NCBI RefSeq assembly: GCF_014196715.1 | Contig: NZ_JACIEF010000001.1 | Location: 1-64,000, forward strand | From: Pedobacter zeae | GTDB taxonomy: Bacteria > Bacteroidota > Bacteroidia > Sphingobacteriales > Sphingobacteriaceae | DNA length: 64,000 nucleotides | Direction of reading: 5' to 3' | Shown here: piece by piece, positions 9,886 to 17,914 of the stretch | Layout of the letters: each line of letters opens with the position of its first letter | Position numbering within the stretch: position 1 is the stretch's first letter | Notes under the pieces: generated by a model | Databases searched by the model: none | Seen by the model: only the letters and a program-made list of their open reading frames with translations | Told to the model about the DNA's origin: nothing | Made by a program: the position numbers and the translations under genes

Positions 9886-11949
9886 ATGAAAAACTTATTA
9901 ATTACCTGCTCAGCACTAACCATGCTGCTAATAGGCGGGTGCAAAAAAGCAGTCGTACAAGCTACTGAAAGCTTGTCAAATCAAAAACTAAGCAGACATG
10001 CCAGTAATCTTATCAGCGTTGTAGGAACCATTTACTATGTTGATCCTTTAGGAGATGATAATAATAATGGGACGAGTATCAGTACCCCCTGGAAAACCAT
10101 TAGCAAAGTAAATACGATTACTTTTGCACCCGGCGATCAGATTTTATTTAAAGCGGATGGTGTTTGGACCGGAAATCTTGCCCCTTTGGGTTCCGGAAGT
10201 GCAGGAAGCTCAATTGTTATTGGTCAGTATGGAACAGGTAGTAAGCCGGTTATAAATGGTGGTGGATTAACCAATGGTTCAGTAACACTTTTGCTTAACA
10301 ACCAATCTTTTTGGGAAATTAATAACCTTGAAATTACCAATACAGTAACCTTAGGACAACAATACACCGTTACAGGCATTAAAGTAAATAATTCTGGTGC
10401 TACGGCAGCTAGCAATATTACGATCAATAACTGTTACGTACATAACGTAAATGCTACGGGTTTTGGTACGCCCAATTACAATAAGGGTTCGGGCGGAATT
10501 ATCTTTACCGGCCTGATTAATAATGTGCTGGTTTTAAACTGCCATGTTAAAGATTGCGACATTGAAGGAATCAGAACATCCAGCTCAGTAAAAGCAGATA
10601 ATGTAGTATTTGAAGGTAATTTAATTGAAAATATTTATGGTGATGGCATTGTATTAAACGGGGTTAAAAATTCGAAAATTACGCATAATGTTTTACGTAA
10701 TACCTGTAAAAGCGATGCGGCTAATTATGCTGCCTGCTGGACTTATAATAGTTTAGGTACCATTATTTCTTACAATGAAGTTTCGGGCATTAAAGGTGGC
10801 GGACCGTATGACGGACAGGCTTTTGATGCAGATATTGATACCAACGGAGACATTTTTGAATATAATTACTCGCATGATAATGACCGTGGTTTTATGTTAT
10901 TTATGCCAAGCGCTCAAAATATTATTGTTAGATATAATATTAGTGTAAATGATGTGAAGAATGCCAATTCTTCTCCAAGCGGTTCGAAACTTATTAATTA
11001 TACCTCAAATTATACCACCAATAAAATATACAATAATACTTTTTATACGAATGACAGCTTTACCAGAATATTTCAATACACCAATACTGCCAGTACTTTT
11101 GCGTTTAACAGCACATTTAGCAACAATATCATTTATGCTACGGGAACCATTACAAGATTTTCGGACAAACCAATAATGGCATCCGCTGTTTTTAAAAATA
11201 ATTGTTTTTATCCTCAGTCTATCACTGCGGTAAATGGCCCTGCTGGAACTGTTTCAGGCAATACTTACGCCGACCCGAAATTTAATAATGCATCTGCAAC
11301 AGGCGGACCTGCAGATTTTAAATTGCAAAAAACTTCTCCTCTAATTGCCGGGGCAGTTAATTTTACTAATAATGGAGGAATTGATTATTTTCAAACTAAT
11401 CTTCCCTTAAGCAATCCAGATGTGGGTTTTGCTCAAAGCTCTTACCCATTTACAGGATTTATTGCTAACGCTGATACCTATGTAAGAAACGGTACCTATG
11501 CTGACAATAATTATGGTACTGAAAGTACGTTTATTGTAAAATCTGATGCAAACTCTTATGCCAGAAAAGCCTATGTTAAATTTGATTTTTCTGCACTGCC
11601 TAGTACTATGGTTTCTAATGCGAGATTGGTTTTAAACGCTTCATCAGTAAATACAGATCCCTCCAGAACAATAAGTGTGTATACTGCCGCAACAAATACC
11701 TGGACTGAAACCGGATTAACCTGGAATAATGCACCCTTAAGTAATCCATTGGTTAATAGTTTTGTAGCCTATGGAGCTGATAATTATTCAATTGATGTAA
11801 CCAGTGTAATCAACCAAAACCTAAGTACAGGTAATAAAATTATAACCTTTGTATTGATCAATAATGCTCCTGCAAGTAGTAAAAGCGACATTTATTTTAC
11901 CAGCAAAGAACAGACGAGCAATAAGCCTCAGCTCAATATCATTTTATAG
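9886..11949 (+). CDS. lipoprotein with right-handed beta-helix and C-terminal DNRLRE-type domain
   Basis: The 687-residue protein has a lipoprotein signal with Cys19 in LLIGGCKK. From about residue 50, YVDPLGDDNNNGTS starts a parallel beta-helix of the pectate-lyase/alginate-lyase type with many Asn-rich rungs (ITINNCYVHNV, NVVFEGNLIENIYGDGI). From about residue 525, ADTYVRNGTYADNNYG starts a DNRLRE-like beta-sandwich often attached to secreted polysaccharide-acting proteins. A polysaccharide lyase, hydrolase or surface-binding role is likely, but no lyase-family catalytic motif was assigned. It stands alone between folC and the Exb operon on the opposite strand, which suggests later insertion. 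Confidence 0.85.
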   Translation: MKNLLITCSALTMLLIGGCKKAVVQATESLSNQKLSRHASNLISVVGTIYYVDPLGDDNNNGTSISTPWKTISKVNTITFAPGDQILFKADGVWTGNLAPLGSGSAGSSIVIGQYGTGSKPVINGGGLTNGSVTLLLNNQSFWEINNLEITNTVTLGQQYTVTGIKVNNSGATAASNITINNCYVHNVNATGFGTPNYNKGSGGIIFTGLINNVLVLNCHVKDCDIEGIRTSSSVKADNVVFEGNLIENIYGDGIVLNGVKNSKITHNVLRNTCKSDAANYAACWTYNSLGTIISYNEVSGIKGGGPYDGQAFDADIDTNGDIFEYNYSHDNDRGFMLFMPSAQNIIVRYNISVNDVKNANSSPSGSKLINYTSNYTTNKIYNNTFYTNDSFTRIFQYTNTASTFAFNSTFSNNIIYATGTITRFSDKPIMASAVFKNNCFYPQSITAVNGPAGTVSGNTYADPKFNNASATGGPADFKLQKTSPLIAGAVNFTNNGGIDYFQTNLPLSNPDVGFAQSSYPFTGFIANADTYVRNGTYADNNYGTESTFIVKSDANSYARKAYVKFDFSALPSTMVSNARLVLNASSVNTDPSRTISVYTAATNTWTETGLTWNNAPLSNPLVNSFVAYGADNYSIDVTSVINQNLSTGNKIITFVLINNAPASSKSDIYFTSKEQTSNKPQLNIIL

Positions 11950-11952
11950 CGG

Positions 11953-11990
11953 TCATAAGAAAGCCCGATAAATATCGGGCTTTCTTATGA
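11953..11990. terminator. bidirectional terminator between convergent genes
   Basis: An 18-base perfect inverted repeat, TCATAAGAAAGCCCGATA (11953-11970) and its complement (11973-11990), has a 2-base centre. It serves the beta-helix gene from the left and the TonB-like gene from the right. Confidence 0.85.
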
Positions 11991-12008
11991 TGCTGATCGG
12001 GTATTGTT

Positions 12009-12842
12009 CTACTTCACTTTAAAGTTGAAGACCACTACACCGGTTTGGTTATCGCCACCAATTTCGGTTTTACTTAAGGAAGATTCCATTACAGCTTTGA
12101 TACATTTGTTTACCAGTTCGGTATCGGTAATGGTAGAGCCTTTAAGTTCCTGGTTGGCGCGGATGATATCGCCATTTCTATTGAAATAAATCCGGATGGC
12201 TATTCTACCCGTTTTCTGTCCGTCGTCTTGTGGTACCACCAGATTGGAGAAATGTCTTAAAGCAATGGGTTTATTTCCAAATCCCGAACCGCCATCGCCG
12301 TAATTGTTAGATAGGGGATCGCCGTTAACCGAGCCTTGATTTCCTGCGGTTGTTCCTGTTCCGTCTCCCTTACCCTGACCGGTATTCTTTTTACCCTTAT
12401 AAAGCGCATTTTGATTAATTACCGGTTTTGCAGGTTGATCTTCGGTTACCGTAGTTGGCGCAACTTTAGTGGGTTTGGTCGCTTTTGTATTTACTGCAAT
12501 TGCATCTTCGGTATTCTGTGTCTGGATTTCCTTGTTGCTGCTTTCAGTAGCGGTAGTTGGGGTAACCTTTTCTTCGGGCGTTACCTTTTCGGGTGCTTTA
12601 CCGTTTGCATTTGGATCTGCCGATGGTTCTTCGATGCTGGTATAATCATCGCCCATGCCTTCAGCCGAAGTTCCATAATTTACTACCATACCACCCATGC
12701 CCAGCTCTTCAGGTGGCTGGAAAGAACCAATCACAATAAAAAAACTGATTAACAACAAAAAGCCCATAATACCGCTTGCTATCGCAATGGCCTTTGGATA
12801 GTTGTTTTCTTCCTGAGGTACATTTTGTGCTTTGTAGTTCAT
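12009..12842 (-). CDS. TonB-like energy transducer
   Basis: The 277-residue protein has one N-terminal membrane helix (about 17-40, GIMGFLLLISFFIVIGS), a long Pro/Thr/Asn-rich periplasmic linker, and a small C-terminal domain containing IRIYFNRNGDI and KCIKAVMESS, as in TonB/TolA-type transducers. It would carry energy from the ExbB/ExbD motor to outer-membrane partners. It overlaps the exbD stop by one base (TAATG). The C-terminal domain differs from classical TonB (no YP motif), so a TolA-like partner is also possible. Confidence 0.8.
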   Translation of the reverse strand: MNYKAQNVPQEENNYPKAIAIASGIMGFLLLISFFIVIGSFQPPEELGMGGMVVNYGTSAEGMGDDYTSIEEPSADPNANGKAPEKVTPEEKVTPTTATESSNKEIQTQNTEDAIAVNTKATKPTKVAPTTVTEDQPAKPVINQNALYKGKKNTGQGKGDGTGTTAGNQGSVNGDPLSNNYGDGGSGFGNKPIALRHFSNLVVPQDDGQKTGRIAIRIYFNRNGDIIRANQELKGSTITDTELVNKCIKAVMESSLSKTEIGGDNQTGVVVFNFKVK

Positions 12843-13243
12843 TATTTTTTAGGCTCAACGGCTACAACAAGTTTCAATTTTAATTTGTTGGCAATATCGT
12901 TTACCACAAATCCATCCTGATACGTCACATTACGCGAAACATATAAAAGAATGGTCATATCAGGAGCCAGTTTTTGGTACGATGCCAGGGTAGGCTCCAG
13001 TTCTTCAATACTAACCGGTTTCTTTTCAACGAAATATTTAAGGTTTTCGTCTATGGTAACTGTAACCGCTTTTTTGGCAGTCGATTGCTGCCCGCTTGAT
13101 GATTGCGGCAGCAATAATTTAACTACGGTAGGATTTACCACAGCTGAGGCCAATAGGAAGAATAGCATCAGGAAGAACATAATATCGTTCAACGCTGAAG
13201 TATGTACTTCTACCGATCCTTTTGTTCTTTTGCGTAAATTCAT
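12842..13243 (-). CDS. exbD: ExbD/TolR family biopolymer transport protein
   Basis: The 133-residue protein has one membrane helix (about 20-40) carrying the essential proton-path Asp20 in SALNDIMFFLMLFFLL, then a periplasmic domain. It forms the stator-like motor with ExbB. Its start overlaps the exbB stop by one base and its stop overlaps the tonB-like start by one base, so the three are tightly coupled. TolR function in envelope constriction cannot be separated from ExbD function by sequence alone. Confidence 0.92.
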   Translation of the reverse strand: MNLRKRTKGSVEVHTSALNDIMFFLMLFFLLASAVVNPTVVKLLLPQSSSGQQSTAKKAVTVTIDENLKYFVEKKPVSIEELEPTLASYQKLAPDMTILLYVSRNVTYQDGFVVNDIANKLKLKLVVAVEPKK

Positions 13244-13947
13244 TATTTGCCCGGTTCTTCTAGTAAATCAATAAAATCAATCGCATCGGTTTCCATCTTA
13301 AGGATGATTTTCTCCACCATGATGTTTAAAATGTGGTAAAGTACGTAAGCAATGATACCGATAATCAATCCGGTTGCAGAGGTGATCATTTTGGTGTATA
13401 AACCACCTGAAATGGTTCCGATTTCGATGGCACCTTTAATGGATACCTGGTGGAAGATGGTAATTACCCCCACAATGGTTCCAACGAAACCAAGCATTGG
13501 TGCAATACCGGCAACAATGCCTAATATGCTGATGTTTTTCTCCAGCTTGGAGACCTCTAATTTCCCCACGTTTTCGATGGCTCCTTCAATATCTTTAATA
13601 GGACGACCAATACGTTTCAACCCTTTTTGCAACATGCGCGAAAGGGGAGAATTGTTGCTCCTTAGAAGAGACATGGCTCCGTCTAAATTTCCCGACTGGA
13701 TATAAGACCTGACCTGAACCATCAGATTGGCTTCATCTTTAGTGGCTTTTTTTATAGTTAAATAACGTTCAACAAAAATAATTAAGGCTAAAAAGGCAAG
13801 GAAAGCCAAGGGGATCATTACCCAACCCCCTTTAAAAAGAAGATCGATGAAATGTAATTGCTCCTGTGGTTGTGTTACTGCCTGGTTTAGCGCATTTGCG
13901 GTGTCTTGTAATGCTTTTGTGGTGTCCTGAATTAATAAATTTATCAT
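13243..13947 (-). CDS. exbB: ExbB/TolQ/MotA family proton-channel protein
   Basis: The 234-residue inner-membrane protein has three membrane helices: about 42-62 (WVMIPLAFLAFLALIIFV), 142-165 (LGIVAGIAPMLGFVGTIVGV) and 185-212. The glycine-rich GFVGTIVGVI and TSATGLIIGI segments are the family's hallmark. Its start overlaps the HU-SPOR stop by four bases (ATGA), so it is translated from the same message. It powers the ExbD and TonB-like proteins that follow. Confidence 0.92.
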   Translation of the reverse strand: MINLLIQDTTKALQDTANALNQAVTQPQEQLHFIDLLFKGGWVMIPLAFLAFLALIIFVERYLTIKKATKDEANLMVQVRSYIQSGNLDGAMSLLRSNNSPLSRMLQKGLKRIGRPIKDIEGAIENVGKLEVSKLEKNISILGIVAGIAPMLGFVGTIVGVITIFHQVSIKGAIEIGTISGGLYTKMITSATGLIIGIIAYVLYHILNIMVEKIILKMETDAIDFIDLLEEPGK

Positions 13948-15725
13948 TTTGGTTGTGTGTTGTTAAAAATCTGCTGTACGTAAAAGCCTTTTCCTTTTAG
14001 TTTTTTCTGTAAAACCTCTTTTTGTGCTTTTGCTTCTTCTTCTGTGGCAAAGCTTGCTATACTTACCTTTTTCCATGGCCCTGCCATGTTTGCAATTTTG
14101 GCATTTATGCCACGGGTTTTCATGATGGCAATGTATTTTTCGGCTCCTTCAACAGTTTTATAAGAGGCTGCAATAACATCAAACGTAGAAGGACCACGGT
14201 TTGGTACAATTTTATCGTCTTTTGGTTTTTCAACAGGTGCATTAACCGATGTTTTTACTGCAGGCTTAACTGTTGTTTTTGTATTGGTGTCTGTTTTTTT
14301 CTGAACCTGGTTGGCCTTTAAAATGCTATCGGTTTTGGCCACCGAATCGCTCTTTATTTTGGCAGAGTCAACAGTTGCTTTTGGCGAATCGATCACTGCA
14401 GGTACTGCTTTAGCTTCCTCGGTTTTACCGTTAAAAATTTCGGGCTTAACCAGGTAGGTAATGGCTGCGGTAATCACCAAAATTAAAATAACGATGGTTA
14501 CTTTTAACCAGGCAGACATACCGGGTTGTGGTTCCTGATCGTGTAGAATCGGATCGTGACCAAAACGGTTTGGGTGTTCGGCATGTTGTTCTTTAATAAA
14601 GGCAGGTGCCTCTATTACCGGTTCGCTGTGTTTAACTTCCTCTTCCAGGTGGAGATAAGTTTTTGGTTCTTCAGTTTCCGGCCGGAGTGAGAAACGGCCA
14701 GTGTATTCCCTTTGCGGTATAACTGTTTCGATAGCCTCAGCTGGATCTTTTTCTCCTTCCGTTTCAGGTGTATGTCCAAAACGTCCGGGATTTTCTTCGT
14801 GCTGCTTCACCACAGATTCAGGAACTTCAACGGTCGGTTCCTCAACAGTTGCGCGAACTTCAGGTACTGTTGTATTTTCTTTTACTTCATCTTCCTTTTC
14901 AACAGGTGCAGGGGTTTCTTCAGCCTGAGGTTCTTCCGAAATATTTTCTACTTCCTGTTCTGTCGTATTCTCAGGAGTTTCTATTTTATTTTCGGCATCA
15001 GCAGCAGCTATCCCTTCAGCCGACTGCTGTTCTGCAGCAACATTTTCTATTTCCGATTCTGGCGCATGTCCAAAACGGTTTGGATGTTCTTCATGTTGCT
15101 CCTTAATAAAATCAGGTGCTTCGGTAATTTCCTCCGCACGGCTTTCTGAATGTTGTAAAGTATGTTTAAGGTCATCCTTTACTTCATCCAGTTCTATATT
15201 TTCAATAACAGGGTGATGGTAAGATTTATTTTCGAACGGAGAAGGTGCAACTGGCGCCTCCGCAATTTCGTCGTATACTTCTTCCTCTTCTTTCGGTAAA
15301 TCTGTTTTTGCTTCTTCTGTTGCAGTTTCAGGTAAAGCAGGCAGACCGTAATATTCAGAGCCGTAATTGATGTTCTTTACCGGTTCGAAATCAAGTCCCT
15401 GTTCGGTGAAAAATAATCGACCGGTTTTTTCCAGTTCGATCTCGTGGTCCAACTCCAGTTTTTCGTTTACCTCATTAACAAACTGTTCGATGTAATACCT
15501 TGCACTGTCATCAGAGATATTTCTCCTGGCTGAAATGAAACCTGTTAAAGCTTCTTCTTCGGTTACTTCGGTCGAAAACTGCAGCGTATATCCGGGAGGC
15601 AAAAACGTTTGTTTTTCCTTATCGTATCTTCCCGGGTATTTTTTTTTATAAAAAGTGCCCAAGCCGGTAATACCAACTTCTTTGCGTTGCTGCAAGAGTT
15701 CTAATAGGTATGATAAGATATCCAT
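13944..15725 (-). CDS. transmembrane HU-like/SPOR-domain protein with internal repeats
   Basis: The 593-residue protein begins with an HU/CCDC81-like DNA-binding region (about 1-120; GITGLGTFYKKKYPGRYD, FISARRNISDDSARYYIEQF). An acidic middle carries four imperfect repeats around the motif KEQHxExPxRFGHxPE (the third copy is shortened to YTGRFSLRPETEE). One membrane helix follows (about 406-425, WLKVTIVILILVITAAITYL), then a Lys/Thr-rich linker and a SPOR domain (about 513-588, FDVIAASYKTVEGAEKYI). SPOR domains bind denuded septal peptidoglycan. With the N-terminus cytoplasmic and SPOR periplasmic, the protein could connect DNA to the division-site wall. It heads the exbB-exbD-tonB-like operon. 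Confidence 0.88.
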   Translation of the reverse strand: MDILSYLLELLQQRKEVGITGLGTFYKKKYPGRYDKEKQTFLPPGYTLQFSTEVTEEEALTGFISARRNISDDSARYYIEQFVNEVNEKLELDHEIELEKTGRLFFTEQGLDFEPVKNINYGSEYYGLPALPETATEEAKTDLPKEEEEVYDEIAEAPVAPSPFENKSYHHPVIENIELDEVKDDLKHTLQHSESRAEEITEAPDFIKEQHEEHPNRFGHAPESEIENVAAEQQSAEGIAAADAENKIETPENTTEQEVENISEEPQAEETPAPVEKEDEVKENTTVPEVRATVEEPTVEVPESVVKQHEENPGRFGHTPETEGEKDPAEAIETVIPQREYTGRFSLRPETEEPKTYLHLEEEVKHSEPVIEAPAFIKEQHAEHPNRFGHDPILHDQEPQPGMSAWLKVTIVILILVITAAITYLVKPEIFNGKTEEAKAVPAVIDSPKATVDSAKIKSDSVAKTDSILKANQVQKKTDTNTKTTVKPAVKTSVNAPVEKPKDDKIVPNRGPSTFDVIAASYKTVEGAEKYIAIMKTRGINAKIANMAGPWKKVSIASFATEEEAKAQKEVLQKKLKGKGFYVQQIFNNTQPK

Positions 15726-16206
15726 TCGGATAAAATTAAGCGTTTTAAAATTAAAAATTGTATTCTACCTTCAAATAGTGTTAAGGCTGTTTAAAACATC
15801 CTATTCCAAAAGGGAGATCAAAACGGGTACAGTTTTGTTATTTTGATCCTGAAAAAAATCAATTTTCTAAACCAATACCTGTATCCGTGCAAAGATAACG
15901 GTTACAAAGATAGAAATGGTATGCTAGTAAGCAAATGGCTAAATCGATATAATGCCGAATTTGGAGATAAAGCCTAAGCAACAGAAGTGTTTGTGGTAAA
16001 AAAGCTTGTGGAGAAAATAAAGATTGGGTGATCAAAATAGGCTGTATCATATTAACCTTAAGGTATACAACAACTTTTACAAACTGTCTTATCCTGAATT
16101 TACCTGAGGATTTATTGCACAGCCTGTAAGCATTAAGCCCGCCCCATCAACGGGCCTTGTACAACCATTTGATCTTTGATACAGCCTATTAAGTTTTTAG
16201 GAGGAA
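15726..16206. other. 481-base intergenic region without a supported gene
   Basis: It holds a spaced 14-base inverted repeat described separately and an open stretch of about 60 codons on the plus strand ending at 15977 that lacks a start codon. A small hairpin (GCCCG/CGGGC near 16138-16156) lies beyond the GH18 stop but has no T run. Confidence 0.5.
16036..16190. repeat. 155-base element bounded by 14-base inverted repeats
   Basis: AATAGGCTGTATCA at 16036-16049 is the exact reverse complement of TGATACAGCCTATT at 16177-16190. No target-site duplication is obvious and no second copy occurs in the window. It could be a MITE-like remnant or an RNA stem below the GH18 gene. Confidence 0.45.
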
Positions 16207-17832
16207 TTACAAACAAGGAACCGTTGTAGACCAATCGCTACTCTCCATATTCACGAGACTAGCGGTGTGGCCATGTCCGGTTGCATCGGCCACGGTAGTT
16301 CCCGTTCCTTCGTCAAATTTCCAATAAGCTTCTAAATTGGTGCTTGTTGAGCTTACACTGCACTTATTGGCCGAAATTGTCGACTGTGCCAAGGCTGATT
16401 TCCAAACCCGAAATTCGTCGAACTGGCCATTAAAACCCCGGTTGGCATCCCAGCTTCTCGAAATCTGGAATGTGCCATTGGCAACGATGGTACCCGTTGC
16501 ACTCAAGCTGGCATCTAAAGTTCCGTTGATATAGATTTTCATGGTCGAGCCATCATAAGTGGCTGCAATATGATACCAGGTATTGGCACTTAGTGCGGTG
16601 GTAGAATTTAGTTTTTTAGGCGTTGCACCACCTGTATTGAGCACAAACTGAACTTTATTGTTGGCTAAACCGGCATCACCTAAACGAAGCAAAGCCACAT
16701 TGGCGTCGCTCACTTCGACACCCATAATGGTGGAGATATTTGGAGCAGTAGTTTTAAAGGAGGTTGGCTTAATCCACGCTTCGTAAGTTAAGCTGCTTCC
16801 GGCAAGGTTAAACGTATTCGAATTTAAGTACTCATTTGTACCATCGAAAATCAATGAGCGGTTTGCAGCCGGTGGAGGGGTGCCTCCATTACCATCAATA
16901 CAGTTTGGTTTCACATCAGTTGAGGCACCGTAAAGTACGTTCGACATGGCAGATAACTTAGTTTGTGAGTTGTTGGCTACATTGTAAACCATTGCACTGG
17001 CCAAACCATTGTTTTTTACATAAGTGGCAACAGCTGCCTGGTCGCTATTACCTAAATCCGTACCTAAGCCTAATTTACTTTTTGGCACACCGGCGTTGAT
17101 ATAAGGCTGCAAACGACCAGCATAATTGGTAGAGAAATAAGTTTGCTCAAATACATAATCTAATATATCGCCCAATTTTTGGTTGTTATAAGTAGCGGTA
17201 AAATAATTAGCCTGGTTAAATGCAGCCATGGTAATGAGTTTGCCGGTACCCATGCGTGCCCTGAGTGCTGCTGCAGCGAGAACCAATGAACCATCATTTG
17301 CGGTACAGGTAGAATATTCGTCATCAATATCAATTCCATCCAAACCATATTGTTGTACCGCATTGGCACACTGAATGGCAAAGGCATCAGCCTGGGCATA
17401 AGAGGTAAAACAACCCCAGCCTGCATTTTGATGGTTTCCAAGCACATCGAGCAGAACTTTTATTCCCAACGATTTAAGGTAAGCTACCTTGCCCGAATTT
17501 AAAGTTTCCTGTACCTGTGGATTGAAGTAAAGGGTAGGGGTGCCATTTACCGAATTGATATTGGCCGCGAAAATTACGGAAATACCAAATAATTGACTGG
17601 CTGAGGTACCGTAGGTATAACAGCCGGGATTGACAAAATTATTGCTGTTTACCTCTACATAAGCAGTCATAAACGGACCGGTTAATGCCAGGGCAGAGGC
17701 ATTGGTTGCGGCTCTGGCTGTTCCTTTGGTGTTCAATAGGTTGTCTTCTTTTTCAGAACTGGCTTTTTTGCAAGCATACAACAAGGCGAAAGCTGTTAAC
17801 AGCAGTACGCCGAAAACGGTTAGTTTTCTCAT
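16207..17832 (-). CDS. GH18 endo-beta-N-acetylglucosaminidase-like lipoprotein with LamG-type domain
   Basis: The 541-residue protein has a lipoprotein signal (Cys21 in LLYACKK). The GH18 domain (about 45-300) contains YGLDGIDIDDEY, the DGxDxDxE catalytic motif; its form is closest to Endo H/Endo F1, which cut the chitobiose core of N-glycans, rather than to chitinases. After a short linker with TPPPAANRS, a concanavalin/LamG-type sandwich (about 325-540, SLTYEAWIKPTSF, WYHIAATYDGS) probably binds carbohydrate. It follows susC and susD on the same strand, as in known Bacteroides high-mannose N-glycan loci. A hairpin in the 82-base gap from susD may lower its expression. Chitin remains a possible substrate. 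Confidence 0.88.
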   Translation of the reverse strand: MRKLTVFGVLLLTAFALLYACKKASSEKEDNLLNTKGTARAATNASALALTGPFMTAYVEVNSNNFVNPGCYTYGTSASQLFGISVIFAANINSVNGTPTLYFNPQVQETLNSGKVAYLKSLGIKVLLDVLGNHQNAGWGCFTSYAQADAFAIQCANAVQQYGLDGIDIDDEYSTCTANDGSLVLAAAALRARMGTGKLITMAAFNQANYFTATYNNQKLGDILDYVFEQTYFSTNYAGRLQPYINAGVPKSKLGLGTDLGNSDQAAVATYVKNNGLASAMVYNVANNSQTKLSAMSNVLYGASTDVKPNCIDGNGGTPPPAANRSLIFDGTNEYLNSNTFNLAGSSLTYEAWIKPTSFKTTAPNISTIMGVEVSDANVALLRLGDAGLANNKVQFVLNTGGATPKKLNSTTALSANTWYHIAATYDGSTMKIYINGTLDASLSATGTIVANGTFQISRSWDANRGFNGQFDEFRVWKSALAQSTISANKCSVSSTSTNLEAYWKFDEGTGTTVADATGHGHTASLVNMESSDWSTTVPCL

Positions 17833-17868
17833 AAGTTTAAAGATTTTGGTTAGAAATTGGTTTTTATA

Positions 17869-17899
17869 AAAATGGTAGGATAACTTTCGTCACCCTACC
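17869..17899 (-). terminator. terminator or attenuator between susD and the GH18 gene
   Basis: On the minus strand GGTAGGGTGAC pairs with GTTATCCTACC (two G-U wobbles) around a GAAA tetraloop, followed by ATTTTTAT. It lies in the 82-base gap, so it may partly stop susCD transcripts. Confidence 0.55.
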
Positions 17900-17914
17900 T
17901 GAAATATTGGCCTG

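Noticed and set aside
14701..15149. Overlapping plus-strand frames rich in Phe, Cys and Ser opposite the HU-SPOR gene
   Set aside because: They are complements of the acidic Glu-rich repeats, not genes.
15795..15977. About 60 open codons on the plus strand ending NRYNAEFGDKA
   Set aside because: It looks partly protein-like but has no start codon and no recognisable family; at best a gene remnant.
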